From: Bacteroidota bacterium
GTDB lineage: Bacteria > Bacteroidota > Bacteroidia > Bacteroidales > FEN-979
Assembly (NCBI GenBank): GCA_016868575.1
Contig: VGGL01000023.1
Coordinates: forward strand, 1-32,366
Reading direction: 5' to 3'
DNA: 32,366 nucleotides
Both the position numbers and the translations under genes were made by a program. The notes beneath the pieces are model-generated. The model worked only from the letters and a program-made list of their open reading frames with translations. It did no database searches and had not been told where the DNA came from. Position 1 is the first letter of the stretch. Each line of letters opens with the position of its first letter. Shown in pieces: positions 1-7,970 of this stretch.

Positions 1-835
1 TGATCGTTGCTGATTTACCAATTCCCCTTTTCATGGATTGAAGGATGTGGTCACTGATATGCTGGACAGGGATATCGAGATATTTACAGACCTTCGGATG
101 ACGTTGCATCACATTTAGAAGTTCCAGGGGAAAATCGGCCGGATAGGCATAGTGGAGTCTGATCCGCTTGAGTTGCCTGATCTCAGCCAAGCGATGGACA
201 AGTTCAGCGATCTTTCTTTTTCCGTAAAGGTCAACGCCGTAATATGTCAGATCCTGGGCGATGAGCATTAATTCCCTGACGCCTCCTGATGCAAGCATTT
301 CAGCTTCTTCCACAAGAGATTCCAGGGTACGGGATACATGTTTCCCACGGATCAGCGGAATGGTGCAAAAGGAACAACGCCGGTTACACCCTTCCGATGT
401 CTTCAGATAAGCCGTGTGTTTTGGCGTAAATGGCACCCGCTCAACCAGGTGATGGGCATCATACCGGTTAGTTAGGCTTCTCATAACATCGACCATCTTA
501 TTGGCGCCAAACACCTCATCGATCTCGGGTATTTCCTCCCGGATTTCCGTGGCATAAAGTTCGGTCAGGCAGCCCATCACGATCAGTTTTGCAATTTTGC
601 CTCCACGTCTGAGCCTGGCGAGGTTCAGGATGGTATCGATGGATTCTTCCTTGGCATCGTGGATAAAGCCGCAAGTGTTCACAATGACAATATCACCCGG
701 ATTGATTTTCCGCTCATGTACAAGAGAAAATCCTGTTTGCGCCAATCGTCCTGCGAGAACCTCAGAATCGACAATATTTTTGGCGCATCCGAGGGTGATA
801 ATATTGATACGCCGGTGGGTATTAGGGTGTCTCAA
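1..835 (-). CDS. rimO: Ribosomal protein S12 methylthiotransferase RimO (3' end outside window)
   Basis: RimO is a radical SAM enzyme that adds a methylthio group to a conserved aspartate of ribosomal protein S12. The minus-strand frame opens with INIITLGCAKNIVDSEVL, the UPF0004/MTTase N-terminal signature. It contains NTCGFIHDAKEES and GCLTE, which supply the remaining N-terminal cluster cysteines, and then SEGCNRRCSFCTIP, the radical SAM CxxxCxxC motif. About 278 codons are present of a usual 430 or so, so the C-terminal half with the TRAM domain lies beyond base 1. No ATG lies before the conserved start. A TTG at 833-835 overlaps the ftsY stop codon (TTGA), so the two genes are translationally coupled and this is the likely start. 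The family call is firm; the start is inferred. Confidence 0.93.
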   Translation of the reverse strand, partial: MRHPNTHRRINIITLGCAKNIVDSEVLAGRLAQTGFSLVHERKINPGDIVIVNTCGFIHDAKEESIDTILNLARLRRGGKIAKLIVMGCLTELYATEIREEIPEIDEVFGANKMVDVMRSLTNRYDAHHLVERVPFTPKHTAYLKTSEGCNRRCSFCTIPLIRGKHVSRTLESLVEEAEMLASGGVRELMLIAQDLTYYGVDLYGKRKIAELVHRLAEIRQLKRIRLHYAYPADFPLELLNVMQRHPKVCKYLDIPVQHISDHILQSMKRGIGKSATI

Positions 836-1794
836 GGGGTTGACTGACTGAAAAGGCTGTCGACAAATTCCATCTTGTTGAAAATCTGGAGGTCTTCCAT
901 CCCCTCTCCTATTCCGATGTATTTGACCGGTATTTTAAACTGATCGGAAATGCCGATGACCACCCCACCTTTGGCGGTGCCATCGAGTTTGGTAAGGGCG
1001 ATGGCGTTGACCTCTGTTGCTGAGATGAATTGCCGTGCCTGTTCGAAGGCATTCTGTCCGGTAGAGGCATCCAGGACGAGCAGCGCTTCGTGGGGTGCAC
1101 CCGGGATCAGCTTCTGCATCACCTTTCTCACCTTGGAGAGTTCATTCATCAGGTTCACCTTGTTGTGAAGCCGGCCTGCCGTATCGATGATCACCACATC
1201 TGCCTCCCGCGAAATGGCTGATTTGAGTGTATCAAAGGCGACCGATGCCGGATCTGATCCCATGGACTGGTAGACGATTGGGACTCCCGCTCTTTCGCTC
1301 CATATCTTCAATTGGTCGATGGCAGCAGCACGGAAGGTATCGGCAGCGCCAATCAAGACCGATTTCCCTTTGGTTCTGAATTGGTAGGCCAGTTTTCCGA
1401 TGGTTGTTGTTTTTCCAACCCCATTCACCCCAACTACCATGATCACATAGGGTTTAATCCCTTCAGGGACGGAGAGTTCGATCAGGTCGGTTGTATTGTT
1501 TTCTGCAAGAAGGGCAGCGATCTCTTCCTTCAGGATTTCGTGCAATTCAGAGGTGTTCATGTATTTATCCCTGGCCACGCGTTGCTGAATGCGCTCGATG
1601 ATCCGGAGGGACGTTTCGACACCCACATCAGAGGAAACCAGGATCTCTTCCAGGTTGTCCAGCACTTCATCGTCAACCTGCGATTTACCAACGATGGCGC
1701 GGGATATCCTGGAAAAGACCGATGTCTTGGTCTTCTCCAACCCTTTATTCAGGTTTTCTTTCTTGTCTTTGGAAAATATGGATAACCAGCCCAT
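832..1794 (-). CDS. ftsY: Signal recognition particle receptor FtsY
   Basis: FtsY is the SRP receptor GTPase at the cytoplasmic membrane. It docks SRP-ribosome complexes for co-translational membrane insertion. The 320-residue protein has a short charged N-terminus (no long acidic A domain, as is usual in Bacteroidetes), a helical N domain (about 20-100) and the GTPase G domain. G motifs are visible: P-loop GVNGVGKTT at 122-130, DTFRAAA at 152-158, DTAGR at 204-208 and TKLDGTAKGG at 268-277. Its stop overlaps the TTG start of rimO. Upstream, an intrinsic terminator (1811-1844) separates it from the rpmG-DUF4295 pair, so expression depends on read-through or on a promoter I could not find. Confidence 0.97.
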   Translation of the reverse strand: MGWLSIFSKDKKENLNKGLEKTKTSVFSRISRAIVGKSQVDDEVLDNLEEILVSSDVGVETSLRIIERIQQRVARDKYMNTSELHEILKEEIAALLAENNTTDLIELSVPEGIKPYVIMVVGVNGVGKTTTIGKLAYQFRTKGKSVLIGAADTFRAAAIDQLKIWSERAGVPIVYQSMGSDPASVAFDTLKSAISREADVVIIDTAGRLHNKVNLMNELSKVRKVMQKLIPGAPHEALLVLDASTGQNAFEQARQFISATEVNAIALTKLDGTAKGGVVIGISDQFKIPVKYIGIGEGMEDLQIFNKMEFVDSLFSQSTP

Positions 1795-1810
1795 GTGTCA
1801 GCAGTTAGAC

Positions 1811-1844
1811 AAAAAAAGCTTTTTCCTGCGGAAGAAAAAGCTTT
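1811..1844 (-). terminator. Intrinsic terminator/attenuator between the DUF4295 gene and ftsY
   Basis: Read on the minus strand there is a perfect 11-bp stem (1815-1825 pairing with 1834-1844, AAAGCTTTTTC / GAAAAAGCTTT) with an 8-nt loop, followed by a run of seven T (complement of 1811-1817). This is a textbook Rho-independent terminator pointing from the ribosomal-protein genes towards ftsY. It starts 22 bases after the DUF4295 stop codon and ends 17 bases before the ftsY ATG. Confidence 0.75.
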
Positions 1845-1865
1845 GTTGTTCGCTTGGAAAATGAT

Positions 1866-2027
1866 CTACCGGTTATATTCGCCGGCAATAAACTCTTTCA
1901 CCTTGTCGTTTGGCACAACAGTCTCTTTAAAAACATAGGCGCCGGTTTTGGGCGACTTAACCATCCGGATCACTTTCGCGAAGTCTTTTCCGGAACTCTG
2001 CAGGGTAGCAACTACTTTCTTTGCCAT
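1866..2027 (-). CDS. DUF4295 family protein (small, Bacteroidetes-specific)
   Basis: A 53-residue basic protein starting MAKKVVATLQSSGKDF and ending in KEFIAGEYNR. I recognise it as DUF4295, a short family typically found beside rpmG and ftsY in Bacteroidetes. It is lysine-rich with no transmembrane segment. Its position directly behind rpmG (9-base gap) suggests a ribosome-associated role, but its function is not established. It shares the rpmG promoter and is followed by the terminator at 1811-1844. Confidence 0.85.
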   Translation of the reverse strand: MAKKVVATLQSSGKDFAKVIRMVKSPKTGAYVFKETVVPNDKVKEFIAGEYNR

Positions 2028-2036
2028 ATCTCAATA

Positions 2037-2225
2037 CTATTTGATTTCTTTATGAATGGTCATCTTCTTCAGAACGGGGTTGTACTTCTTGATCTCCAGC
2101 CGTTCCGGTGTGTTTTTCTTGTTTTTAGTGGTGATATATCTCGACGTTCCCGGCATACCACTGGTTTTGTGTTCGGTACATTCCAGGATCACCTGAATTC
2201 GTTGATCTTTACTCTTCTTTGCCAT
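2037..2225 (-). CDS. rpmG: 50S ribosomal protein L33
   Basis: A 62-residue basic protein of the large ribosomal subunit, near the E site. The segments [38 protein letters not shown] and the C-terminal HKEIK match bacterial L33. One cysteine (in LECTE) remains rather than the two zinc-binding CxxC pairs, so this is a zinc-independent form. The gene is first in the minus-strand unit rpmG-DUF4295; rpmB (L28), a frequent upstream partner, is absent because the divergent xerD gene follows. A TACTTTTG box lies 20 bases upstream of the ATG. Confidence 0.95.
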   Translation of the reverse strand: MAKKSKDQRIQVILECTEHKTSGMPGTSRYITTKNKKNTPERLEIKKYNPVLKKMTIHKEIK

Positions 2226-2245
2226 GTCCTGATAATTTTGGACTG

Positions 2246-2253
2246 CAAAAGTA
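2246..2253 (-). promoter_or_regulatory. Bacteroidetes-type -7 box for rpmG
   Basis: The minus strand reads TACTTTTG, an exact match to the Bacteroidetes TAnnTTTG -7 consensus, 20 bases before the rpmG ATG. The -33 region is AT-rich without a clear TTTG. Confidence 0.55.
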
Positions 2254-2305
2254 GTAATATTATTCGAAATGAGAAATAGTATCCATTAAATATTATGCAA
2301 ACCAT

Positions 2306-2313
2306 TACTTTTA
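2306..2313 (+). promoter_or_regulatory. Probable -7 box for xerD, near-leaderless
   Basis: TACTTTTA matches seven of eight positions of TAnnTTTG. It ends only 7 bases before the xerD ATG, so a transcript from it would be almost leaderless. No Shine-Dalgarno sequence precedes the ATG, which fits. Confidence 0.4.
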
Positions 2314-2320
2314 CACCCCG

Positions 2321-3220
2321 ATGAACTGGACTCCCTACATCAGAGGTTTTGAAAGCTACCTGAAACTGGAGAAATCCTTATCAGGTAATTCAGTGGAAGC
2401 TTATGTTCACGATGTCGAAAAACTGGTGCAGTATTTCGAAGCCCGGAATGTAAGTCCAACACCAGCTGAAGTAACACTTGATGATCTGCACGGTTTTATC
2501 AAGTGGATCAACGAGTTATGCATGACTTCCCGAACCCAGGCCAGGGTAATTTCGGGTATCAGGGCATTCTATAAATATTTGATCATTGAAAACCTCTCCA
2601 TCAAGGATCCAACCGAATTGCTCGAATCTCCGAAGATCGGGCGCAAGCTTCCGGTCACCCTGAACCTGGAAGAGATCAATGCCCTGATCGCAGCCATTGA
2701 CCTTTCAAAATCGGATGGAGAGCGCAACAAAGCTATCCTGGAAACCTTGTATGGTTGCGGGCTTCGGGTTTCAGAGCTGACCGACCTGAGAATTTCCAAT
2801 ATCTACCCCAAGGAAGGGTTTCTCCGTGTAATCGGTAAAGGCAACAAAGAACGGCTGGTTCCTGTGGGTGGCACGGCGCTCAGACAATTACAACGGTATA
2901 TTCATGAAGTGCGGGTTCATGTCCCGGTTAAGAAGTCATTTGAAAACCATGTATTCCTGAACCAGCGAGGTTACAAACTCAGCAGGGAATACATTTACAT
3001 GATGATCAGGGATCTGGCACAAAAGGCAGGTATCCGGAAAAAAGTCGGGCCCCATACGTTCCGTCACTCCTTTGCCACACATCTGGTGGAAGGAGGCGCT
3101 GACCTCCGGGCTGTCCAGGAGATGCTTGGGCATGCCTCCATAACAACAACCGAGATTTACACCCATCTTGACCGCGACTACTTGAGAACGACTATTCTTC
3201 AGCATCATCCGAGGGGTTAG
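2321..3220 (+). CDS. xerD: Tyrosine recombinase XerD (XerC/D family)
   Basis: A site-specific recombinase that resolves chromosome dimers at dif. The length, 299 residues, is normal. The N-terminal SAM-like core-binding domain (about 1-95) begins with a segment of the type FESYLKLEKSLSGNSVEAY. The catalytic domain has all active-site residues: Arg149 (GCGLRVSEL), Lys173 (GKGNKER), His245 and Arg248 (HTFRHSFATHL), His271 (LGHASITTTEIYTH) and nucleophile Tyr280. It stands alone with no phage or integrative-element genes around it, so it is read as the housekeeping enzyme, not an integrase. XerC and XerD are hard to separate by eye; XerD is preferred from the 'LEKSLSGNSVEAY' type N-terminus. Confidence 0.9.
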   Translation: MNWTPYIRGFESYLKLEKSLSGNSVEAYVHDVEKLVQYFEARNVSPTPAEVTLDDLHGFIKWINELCMTSRTQARVISGIRAFYKYLIIENLSIKDPTELLESPKIGRKLPVTLNLEEINALIAAIDLSKSDGERNKAILETLYGCGLRVSELTDLRISNIYPKEGFLRVIGKGNKERLVPVGGTALRQLQRYIHEVRVHVPVKKSFENHVFLNQRGYKLSREYIYMMIRDLAQKAGIRKKVGPHTFRHSFATHLVEGGADLRAVQEMLGHASITTTEIYTHLDRDYLRTTILQHHPRG

Positions 3221-3222
3221 GA

Positions 3223-3264
3223 CAATTATCAATTATCAATTATCAATTATCAATTATCAATTAT
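3223..3264. repeat. Heptamer tandem repeat (CAATTAT)x6
   Basis: Six perfect head-to-tail copies of CAATTAT, starting 2 bases after the xerD stop. A GATCA-rich stretch (about 3267-3288) follows. No coding potential. It belongs to a group of AATTA-core heptamer arrays in this window (also 13567-13587 and 21734-21768). Confidence 0.9.
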
Positions 3265-3323
3265 CAAGGATCAGTGATCAATGATCGGTCAGAATACTAT
3301 GAGGGGTTTGAAAATTAGTGGGA

Positions 3324-4142
3324 TTACTTGAAGGGGGAGTCGGGTTCCTTGGCCATATGGTTGTAAGCCATTTTGCTGATCCAGGACGGGAAGAATTTAT
3401 TCAGCAAGACGGTGAGTTTGCCTTCCTTGAAAGTAAGGATGAGGCTGTTTTTTCTTTTTTCGATAGCGCAGATGATAAGAGTGGCGACTTTTTCCGGTGT
3501 CATCATCTTCGATTCATTCCTTGGGGTTTCACCCTGGTTTGATCCATTGGCAGTAAGGGCTGTTTTCCGAATATTGGTAGAGGTAAATCCGGGAGCAGCA
3601 ACCAACACATGAAGTCCCTTGTATTGATTCTCACACCTGACCGTATCCAGGAATCCCCTGACTGCAAATTTGGAAGCGGAATAGCCTGTCCTGCCCGGAA
3701 GTCCAACATATCCGGCAATGGAGATCACCCCTACCAGTGATCCTTTCGAGTGCAGAAGGTATGGAAGGGCATATTTACTGCAGTAGACGGTACCCCAGAA
3801 GTTCACATCCATCAATTGATGCAGCACACGCAGATCAACCGCCTCAAATACCGCCCGCATGGAGATCCCGGCGTTGTTGATCAGCACATCAATGATCCCA
3901 AACCGTTCGACTGTTGTCTCGATCAATTTCCGGCATTCATCTTCCCTGGTCACATCGGTAGGCACCATGATCACTTCGGAGGACATCTTTCTGGCTGCTT
4001 CGGTGACTTCCCTCAGCTTTTCTGCGTCCCTGTCGGCCAGCGCCAGCCGGCATGACAGCTGTGCAAAGTGTATTGCCAGCGCCCTTCCAATGCCGGATGC
4101 ACCGCCGGTGATGATCACCACTTTTCCTTTCCAATCCATCAT
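3324..4142 (-). CDS. Short-chain dehydrogenase/reductase (SDR family)
   Basis: A classical NAD(P)-dependent oxidoreductase of 272 residues; substrate unknown. It has the Rossmann nucleotide motif TGGASGIG at 12-19, NNAGI at 89-93 and the catalytic Ser141, Tyr154 and Lys158 (GYSASKFAVRG). The C-terminal extension ends in FPSWISKMAYNHMAKEP, resembling SDRs that act on lipid-like substrates at the membrane, which is inference only. The start could be either of two adjacent ATGs (4142 or 4139). A TATGTTTG -7 box lies 22 bases upstream. It is divergent from the aminotransferase operon. Confidence 0.9.
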   Translation of the reverse strand: MMDWKGKVVIITGGASGIGRALAIHFAQLSCRLALADRDAEKLREVTEAARKMSSEVIMVPTDVTREDECRKLIETTVERFGIIDVLINNAGISMRAVFEAVDLRVLHQLMDVNFWGTVYCSKYALPYLLHSKGSLVGVISIAGYVGLPGRTGYSASKFAVRGFLDTVRCENQYKGLHVLVAAPGFTSTNIRKTALTANGSNQGETPRNESKMMTPEKVATLIICAIEKRKNSLILTFKEGKLTVLLNKFFPSWISKMAYNHMAKEPDSPFK

Positions 4143-4164
4143 GTAGCCTGTTGGTTTTGGAGGC

Positions 4165-4172
4165 CAAACATA
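4165..4172 (-). promoter_or_regulatory. -7 box for the SDR gene
   Basis: The minus strand reads TATGTTTG, an exact TAnnTTTG match, giving an estimated leader of about 16 bases before the SDR ATG. Confidence 0.5.
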
Positions 4173-4194
4173 CCGCTTTTTCCGGAATTCTTTA

Positions 4195-4202
4195 TACTTT
4201 TA
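4195..4202 (+). promoter_or_regulatory. Probable -7 box for the aminotransferase-aat-guaD operon
   Basis: TACTTTTA (7 of 8 to TAnnTTTG), 16 bases before the aminotransferase ATG. The wider sequence TATACTTTTAGCT is identical to that in front of the glycoside hydrolase at 16628. Confidence 0.4.
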
Positions 4203-4218
4203 GCTGCTGTTTTTAAAC

Positions 4219-5409
4219 ATGGAATTACCAGATCTGTTTCGGCTTTACCTGGGGCTTCCTTCCAAAAAGCCCATGATGCTTGAGATTGAACGAGCAGAAG
4301 GGATCTATTTATTTGGTCCGGGAGGGAAAAGGTATTTTGATCTTGTCTCCGGAGTCTCTGTGTGTAATACCGGTCACCGGCATCCGGAGGTGATAGAAGC
4401 CATACGTCTGCAGATGGATGCATACCTCCATGTGATGGTTTACGGGGAGTTTGTCCAATCTCCTCAAGTCAGGTTTGCCGAGCTGCTGGCTAAACAACTT
4501 CCTGGTTCGCTTTCCTCAGTCTATTTCGTAAATAGCGGCAGTGAAGCCATCGAAGGGGCAATGAAACTGGCCAAGCGGGTGACGGGACGCACCGGGATGA
4601 TCTCCTTCCGGAATGCCTATCATGGCAGCACACAAGGGGCTTTGAGTATTCTGGGAGATGAGCACTGGAAGACCTCTTTTCGCCCGCTGATCCCCGACAC
4701 CATGCTGATTCGCTTCAACCATAAGGATGACCTGCAGTGTATTACGGAACGAACTGCCTGTGTGGTTGCAGAAGTGGTCCAGGCAGAAGCAGGTGTCATC
4801 CTTCCGGAGGATGGTTACCTGCAAGCGCTTGCACTGCGTTGCATAGAAACCGGTACTTTGCTGGTTCTCGATGAGGTTCAGACCGGCTTTGGCCGATGCG
4901 GTTCCCTTTTTGCATTTGAAAAATATGGGATCATCCCCGATATCCTGGTTATCGCCAAGGGGATGGGTGGCGGCATGCCATTGGGCGCATTCATTGCATC
5001 CAGAGAGATCATGGATGCCCTCACTTTTAATCCGGAACTTGGCCATATCACTACCTTCGGCGGGCATCCTGTGTCGTGCGCTGCAGGATTGGCAAATTTG
5101 CAGGTTATCTTACACGATCGTCTGGCTTTGGGAGCAGAACAGAAGGGAAAAATATTCTTTGATCTATTGTCAGGTCACCCGGCAATCAAAGAGATCAGAT
5201 TCAGTGGACTCATGCTGGGTGTTGAATTGGAAAGTGCCGCAATGACGAGCAAATTGTGGAGCTTGCTCACTGAACATGGCGTCATCATTGACTGGTATCT
5301 CTTCAGTCCGACCACTTTCAGGATTTCCCCTCCCCTTACGATCAGCGCGGCGGAGATTTCCGAAGCATGCAGCATCATCAACCGTTGCCTGGATCAACTC
5401 ATCAAATAA
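4219..5409 (+). CDS. Class III PLP-dependent aminotransferase
   Basis: A 396-residue fold-type I aminotransferase of the acetylornithine/ornithine/4-aminobutyrate group. The PLP phosphate-binding SGSEA motif lies at 106-110, NAYHGST follows, Asp218 (LVLDEVQTGFGRCG) contacts the pyridine nitrogen, and Lys247 (VIAKGMGGGMPLG) forms the Schiff base. The exact amino donor cannot be read from sequence; no arginine-biosynthesis gene is nearby, so argD is not assigned. It is the first gene of an operon with aat (8-base gap) and guanine deaminase. Confidence 0.9.
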   Translation: MELPDLFRLYLGLPSKKPMMLEIERAEGIYLFGPGGKRYFDLVSGVSVCNTGHRHPEVIEAIRLQMDAYLHVMVYGEFVQSPQVRFAELLAKQLPGSLSSVYFVNSGSEAIEGAMKLAKRVTGRTGMISFRNAYHGSTQGALSILGDEHWKTSFRPLIPDTMLIRFNHKDDLQCITERTACVVAEVVQAEAGVILPEDGYLQALALRCIETGTLLVLDEVQTGFGRCGSLFAFEKYGIIPDILVIAKGMGGGMPLGAFIASREIMDALTFNPELGHITTFGGHPVSCAAGLANLQVILHDRLALGAEQKGKIFFDLLSGHPAIKEIRFSGLMLGVELESAAMTSKLWSLLTEHGVIIDWYLFSPTTFRISPPLTISAAEISEACSIINRCLDQLIK

Positions 5410-5417
5410 TTTCAGTC

Positions 5418-6101
5418 ATGCCTGTGTACCAACTCTTCGATGAAATCTTCTTTCCCGACCCAAGTTATGCCCGGGAAGACGGACTTCTGGCGATAGGTGG
5501 TGACCTCAGCGTTGACCGGCTGTTGATGGCATATATGAAAGGGATCTTTCCCTGGTTTGAAGATGATGAGCAGATCCTTTGGTGGTCTCCCGATCCACGG
5601 TTTGTCCTCAAACTGGAAGATTTCAAGATACCTGAAAGCCTGGAACGTACGGTACGGAAACATAAGTTTACGGTATCTTTCGACACAGCATTCCAACAGG
5701 TGATCAGGCATTGCGCTACGATCAACCGCAAGGGTGAATTTGGCACCTGGATCACTCCGGGCATGGAGAGAGCCTATATCGCCCTGCATGAGGAAGGTTT
5801 TGCCCATAGTGTCGAGGCGTTCGATGGAAAAAAGCTGGTGGGCGGGTTGTATGGCGTTTCGATTGGTCGGGCTTTCTTTGGAGAATCGATGTTTCACGTT
5901 GAGCCGGATGCATCGAAGGTAGCGTTATATCACCTGGTGAAAAGGCTCCAACGGTGGAGGTTTCTTTTCATCGATTCACAAATAGAGACCGACCATATGA
6001 AGGGTTATGGAACGACCCATATTTCGAGAGATGCCTATCTGAAGCTTCTGGAAGAGGCGCTACGCTTTGATACACATGGTGGTAAATGGACAAATTGCTG
6101 A
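5418..6101 (+). CDS. aat: Leucyl/phenylalanyl-tRNA--protein transferase
   Basis: Aat transfers leucine or phenylalanine from tRNA to the N-terminus of proteins beginning with Arg or Lys, marking them for ClpS/ClpAP degradation (N-degron pathway). The 227-residue protein has the family signatures GLLAIGGDLS, GIFPWF, WWSPDPRFVL, TWITPGMERAY, HSVEAF and GGLYGVSIGRAFFGESMF in order. The chosen start, ATG at 5418 (MPVYQLFDE), sits just before the conserved region; a longer frame from 5367 would run into the upstream aminotransferase. It lies in the same operon as its neighbours, with gaps of 8 and 4 bases. Confidence 0.95.
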   Translation: MPVYQLFDEIFFPDPSYAREDGLLAIGGDLSVDRLLMAYMKGIFPWFEDDEQILWWSPDPRFVLKLEDFKIPESLERTVRKHKFTVSFDTAFQQVIRHCATINRKGEFGTWITPGMERAYIALHEEGFAHSVEAFDGKKLVGGLYGVSIGRAFFGESMFHVEPDASKVALYHLVKRLQRWRFLFIDSQIETDHMKGYGTTHISRDAYLKLLEEALRFDTHGGKWTNC

Positions 6102-6105
6102 CAAG

Positions 6106-6576
6106 ATGGAACACAACGATTTCATGAAAGAGGCCATACGATTGGCTGAAGAGAATGCCACGAGCGGATTGGGCGGACCCTTTGGGGCTGTCGTTGTCAA
6201 GGATGGGAAGATCATCGCCACTGGCGTCAATACCGTGACTGGGACAAATGATCCAACGGCTCATGCGGAAGTTAATGCAATCAGGAATGCCTGTAAGGCG
6301 TTGTCGGATTACCGGTTGATTGGTTGTGATCTATATTCCAGTTGTGAGCCCTGCCCGATGTGCTTCGGGGCCATCTACTGGGCGCGGTTCAGGAAGGTTT
6401 TCTACGCTGCCACCCGCAAAGAAGCTGCCCAATCGGATTTTGATGATTCTTTCATCTATGATGAAATAAACCTCCCTTTTAACGAAAGAACGATACCTTT
6501 TGAGCATATTCCACATCCTGATTCGATCAAGCCTTTCAGGAAATGGGATGAGCATGAGGGGAAGAAGAGGTATTGA
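6106..6576 (+). CDS. guaD: Guanine deaminase, cytidine-deaminase fold (GuaD type)
   Basis: Converts guanine to xanthine in purine salvage. The zinc site is complete: HAEVNAIRNAC (His ligand and catalytic Glu) and SCEPCPMCFGAIYWAR (two Cys ligands). The distal segments DDSFIYDEI and ERTIPF, and the length of 156 residues, are those of the Bacillus-type GuaD and separate it from the tRNA adenosine deaminase TadA. ATG at 6106 (MEHNDFMKEAI) is preferred to an upstream start at 6067 that overlaps aat. It is the last gene of the aminotransferase-aat-guaD operon. Confidence 0.88.
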   Translation: MEHNDFMKEAIRLAEENATSGLGGPFGAVVVKDGKIIATGVNTVTGTNDPTAHAEVNAIRNACKALSDYRLIGCDLYSSCEPCPMCFGAIYWARFRKVFYAATRKEAAQSDFDDSFIYDEINLPFNERTIPFEHIPHPDSIKPFRKWDEHEGKKRY

Positions 6577-6604
6577 TATTCGAGATACGAAACCCGATAT
6601 TCGA
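6575..6604. repeat. Short direct repeat GATATTCGA x2
   Basis: Two copies of GATATTCGA (6575-6583 and 6596-6604), 21 bases apart, at the end of guaD in the gap to the convergent peptidase gene. A TTCGAAAT follows. It may take part in termination, but no stable T-tailed hairpin is evident. Confidence 0.45.
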
Positions 6605-6614
6605 TTTTCGAAAT

Positions 6615-7826
6615 CTAAAACCCCAGTTTCTTTCTAATATTTTTCGGCACTGCATTCTTGTGAACCATGATATCCATGGTCTTGTATTCTACGAAAGGCT
6701 TTGATGCGTAGAAATATCCTTTGTAAGAGTTGCCATCGGTGCCCCAGCTGTTTTTAACAATATAATAGGTGCTGCCTTGCCGGTCGTTGGCCATGCCGGT
6801 GATGTGCATTCCGTGATCGTCAGTAGTCTGGTAATTATCGTAACCTTCCTGGTGCATTTCCTGGGTGATGGTTTTTTCCAGGCCGGGTTTTTCAAAGGTA
6901 TAGAGTTGCTTGTCCTTTTCGCTGTTGGAGAGCGCTTCCCAGCGAGATCTTTCGAGGTTGCTCAGTTCGGCGATGTTCTTCTCCGGGACAATGGCCACGC
7001 CATTTTTCCAGGAGAACCCCTTTTCACTGACATCTGCGCCCCAGGCAACTGTGTAGCCGGTGTTGATGGCGTTATCGATCACCTCGATCATTTCATTCAG
7101 CGGGACATTGTAGACCATCCCATGTGACCAATTATCAGGCAATTCAATCACAAACTGGGAATAAAACGGGTGATGGGTAAAAGATGCGATTTCCACGTAG
7201 TCATCCGGGTTGACGCCCAACATATCCGCAAACGAGCGGGGAGTGTATTCCTTTCCTTTATAAGTGAACTTCTCCGGGACTTCTCCGAGGTATGCATCCA
7301 GGATCCCCTGATAGCCTTTCATCCAGACGGGGGTGAGCTTCTTATTTTCATTTTTAATGACTCCTTCGAGGTAGGCTTTCAGCACTTCGTCCATCTCTCC
7401 GTGCACGTGGTCCTTCTCCCCGATTACCTTGCCGGAATAGACTTCCTCCGGGAGCATTCCATAGTTTTTGATAACATCTGTCACATCATGGAAGGCGCCG
7501 CCACCGGCGAAGTTGTTCGTGCCATGGTAGCGGACGTGCAGTTTCGCTTTATCTTCATAGGATTTCCGTACGCAGTACATATCCGAGAGATCGAAGGTAT
7601 CCTTTCCCATCCGGAGCAACTCGGATTCGATGAAAGAGATGGTGCTGAAACTCCAGCAGGTTCCGGAACGGTATTGGTTCTTTACCGGAGAGGCAGGTAA
7701 TTGTTTGATGACAGTAAATACATAACCGGAGTCCTTTTTGACTTCCTGGTTATCCTGTGCATTTGCATTTGATGATAGGGTCAGCAGGAAAGCCAGACCC
7801 AGGATGATGGTGATGAGCTTTTTCAT
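6615..7826 (-). CDS. Secreted C1-family cysteine peptidase (aminopeptidase C / bleomycin hydrolase-like)
   Basis: A papain-fold peptidase of 403 residues with a cleavable signal peptide (ITIILGLAFLLTLSSNANAQ), so it probably acts in the periplasm or outside the cell. The catalytic residues are in place: Gln51 region and Cys57 (QYRSGTCWSFS), His338 (DDHGMHITGMA) and Asn359 (VKNSWGTDG). Length and layout fit the C1B (PepC/bleomycin hydrolase) branch found in Bacteroidetes, although classical PepC is cytoplasmic. A TACCTTTG box at 7971-7978 would give a leader of about 140 bases containing a long inverted repeat. Confidence 0.9.
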   Translation of the reverse strand: MKKLITIILGLAFLLTLSSNANAQDNQEVKKDSGYVFTVIKQLPASPVKNQYRSGTCWSFSTISFIESELLRMGKDTFDLSDMYCVRKSYEDKAKLHVRYHGTNNFAGGGAFHDVTDVIKNYGMLPEEVYSGKVIGEKDHVHGEMDEVLKAYLEGVIKNENKKLTPVWMKGYQGILDAYLGEVPEKFTYKGKEYTPRSFADMLGVNPDDYVEIASFTHHPFYSQFVIELPDNWSHGMVYNVPLNEMIEVIDNAINTGYTVAWGADVSEKGFSWKNGVAIVPEKNIAELSNLERSRWEALSNSEKDKQLYTFEKPGLEKTITQEMHQEGYDNYQTTDDHGMHITGMANDRQGSTYYIVKNSWGTDGNSYKGYFYASKPFVEYKTMDIMVHKNAVPKNIRKKLGF

Positions 7827-7852
7827 ATGCTTTTTGATTTTGACTTTTCACT

Positions 7853-7949
7853 TATTTGTGTCCTTTGCGCCTGACTTGGTGTCCTTTGTGGTTAAATAGA
7901 CATTTTCTTAACCACGAAGGACACGAAGTATTGCACAAAGGGCACGAAG
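7853..7949. repeat. Long imperfect inverted repeat with internal direct repeats
   Basis: Core arms 7874-7895 and 7908-7929 pair at 20 of 22 positions around a 12-base loop. The outer flanks (about 7853-7873 and 7930-7949) are weaker copies of the same unit, which reads GTGTCCTTTGTGG or its complement CCACGAAGGACAC. Translated, the unit gives the 'NHKGHEGHKG' type of spurious peptide that I recognise as a dispersed intergenic repeat in several phyla. It lies between the peptidase start and its probable promoter. Confidence 0.8.
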
Positions 7950-7970
7950 GTGTTGTTTTGAATTTGGGAG

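Noticed and set aside
2321-3220. The tyrosine recombinase as an integrase marking a mobile element
   Set aside because: Length, motifs and isolated position fit housekeeping XerD; no excisionase, relaxase, phage gene or att-like repeat of tRNA type lies beside it.
3223-3264. The tandem repeat as a CRISPR array
   Set aside because: Heptamers abut with no spacers, and no cas gene is present. The same holds for 21734-21768 and 28520-28658.
4516-5067. A 183-residue frame on the minus strand
   Set aside because: It is antisense to the conserved core of the aminotransferase and has no family features.
7170-7700. A 176-residue plus-strand frame
   Set aside because: It is antisense to the catalytic region of the C1 peptidase.
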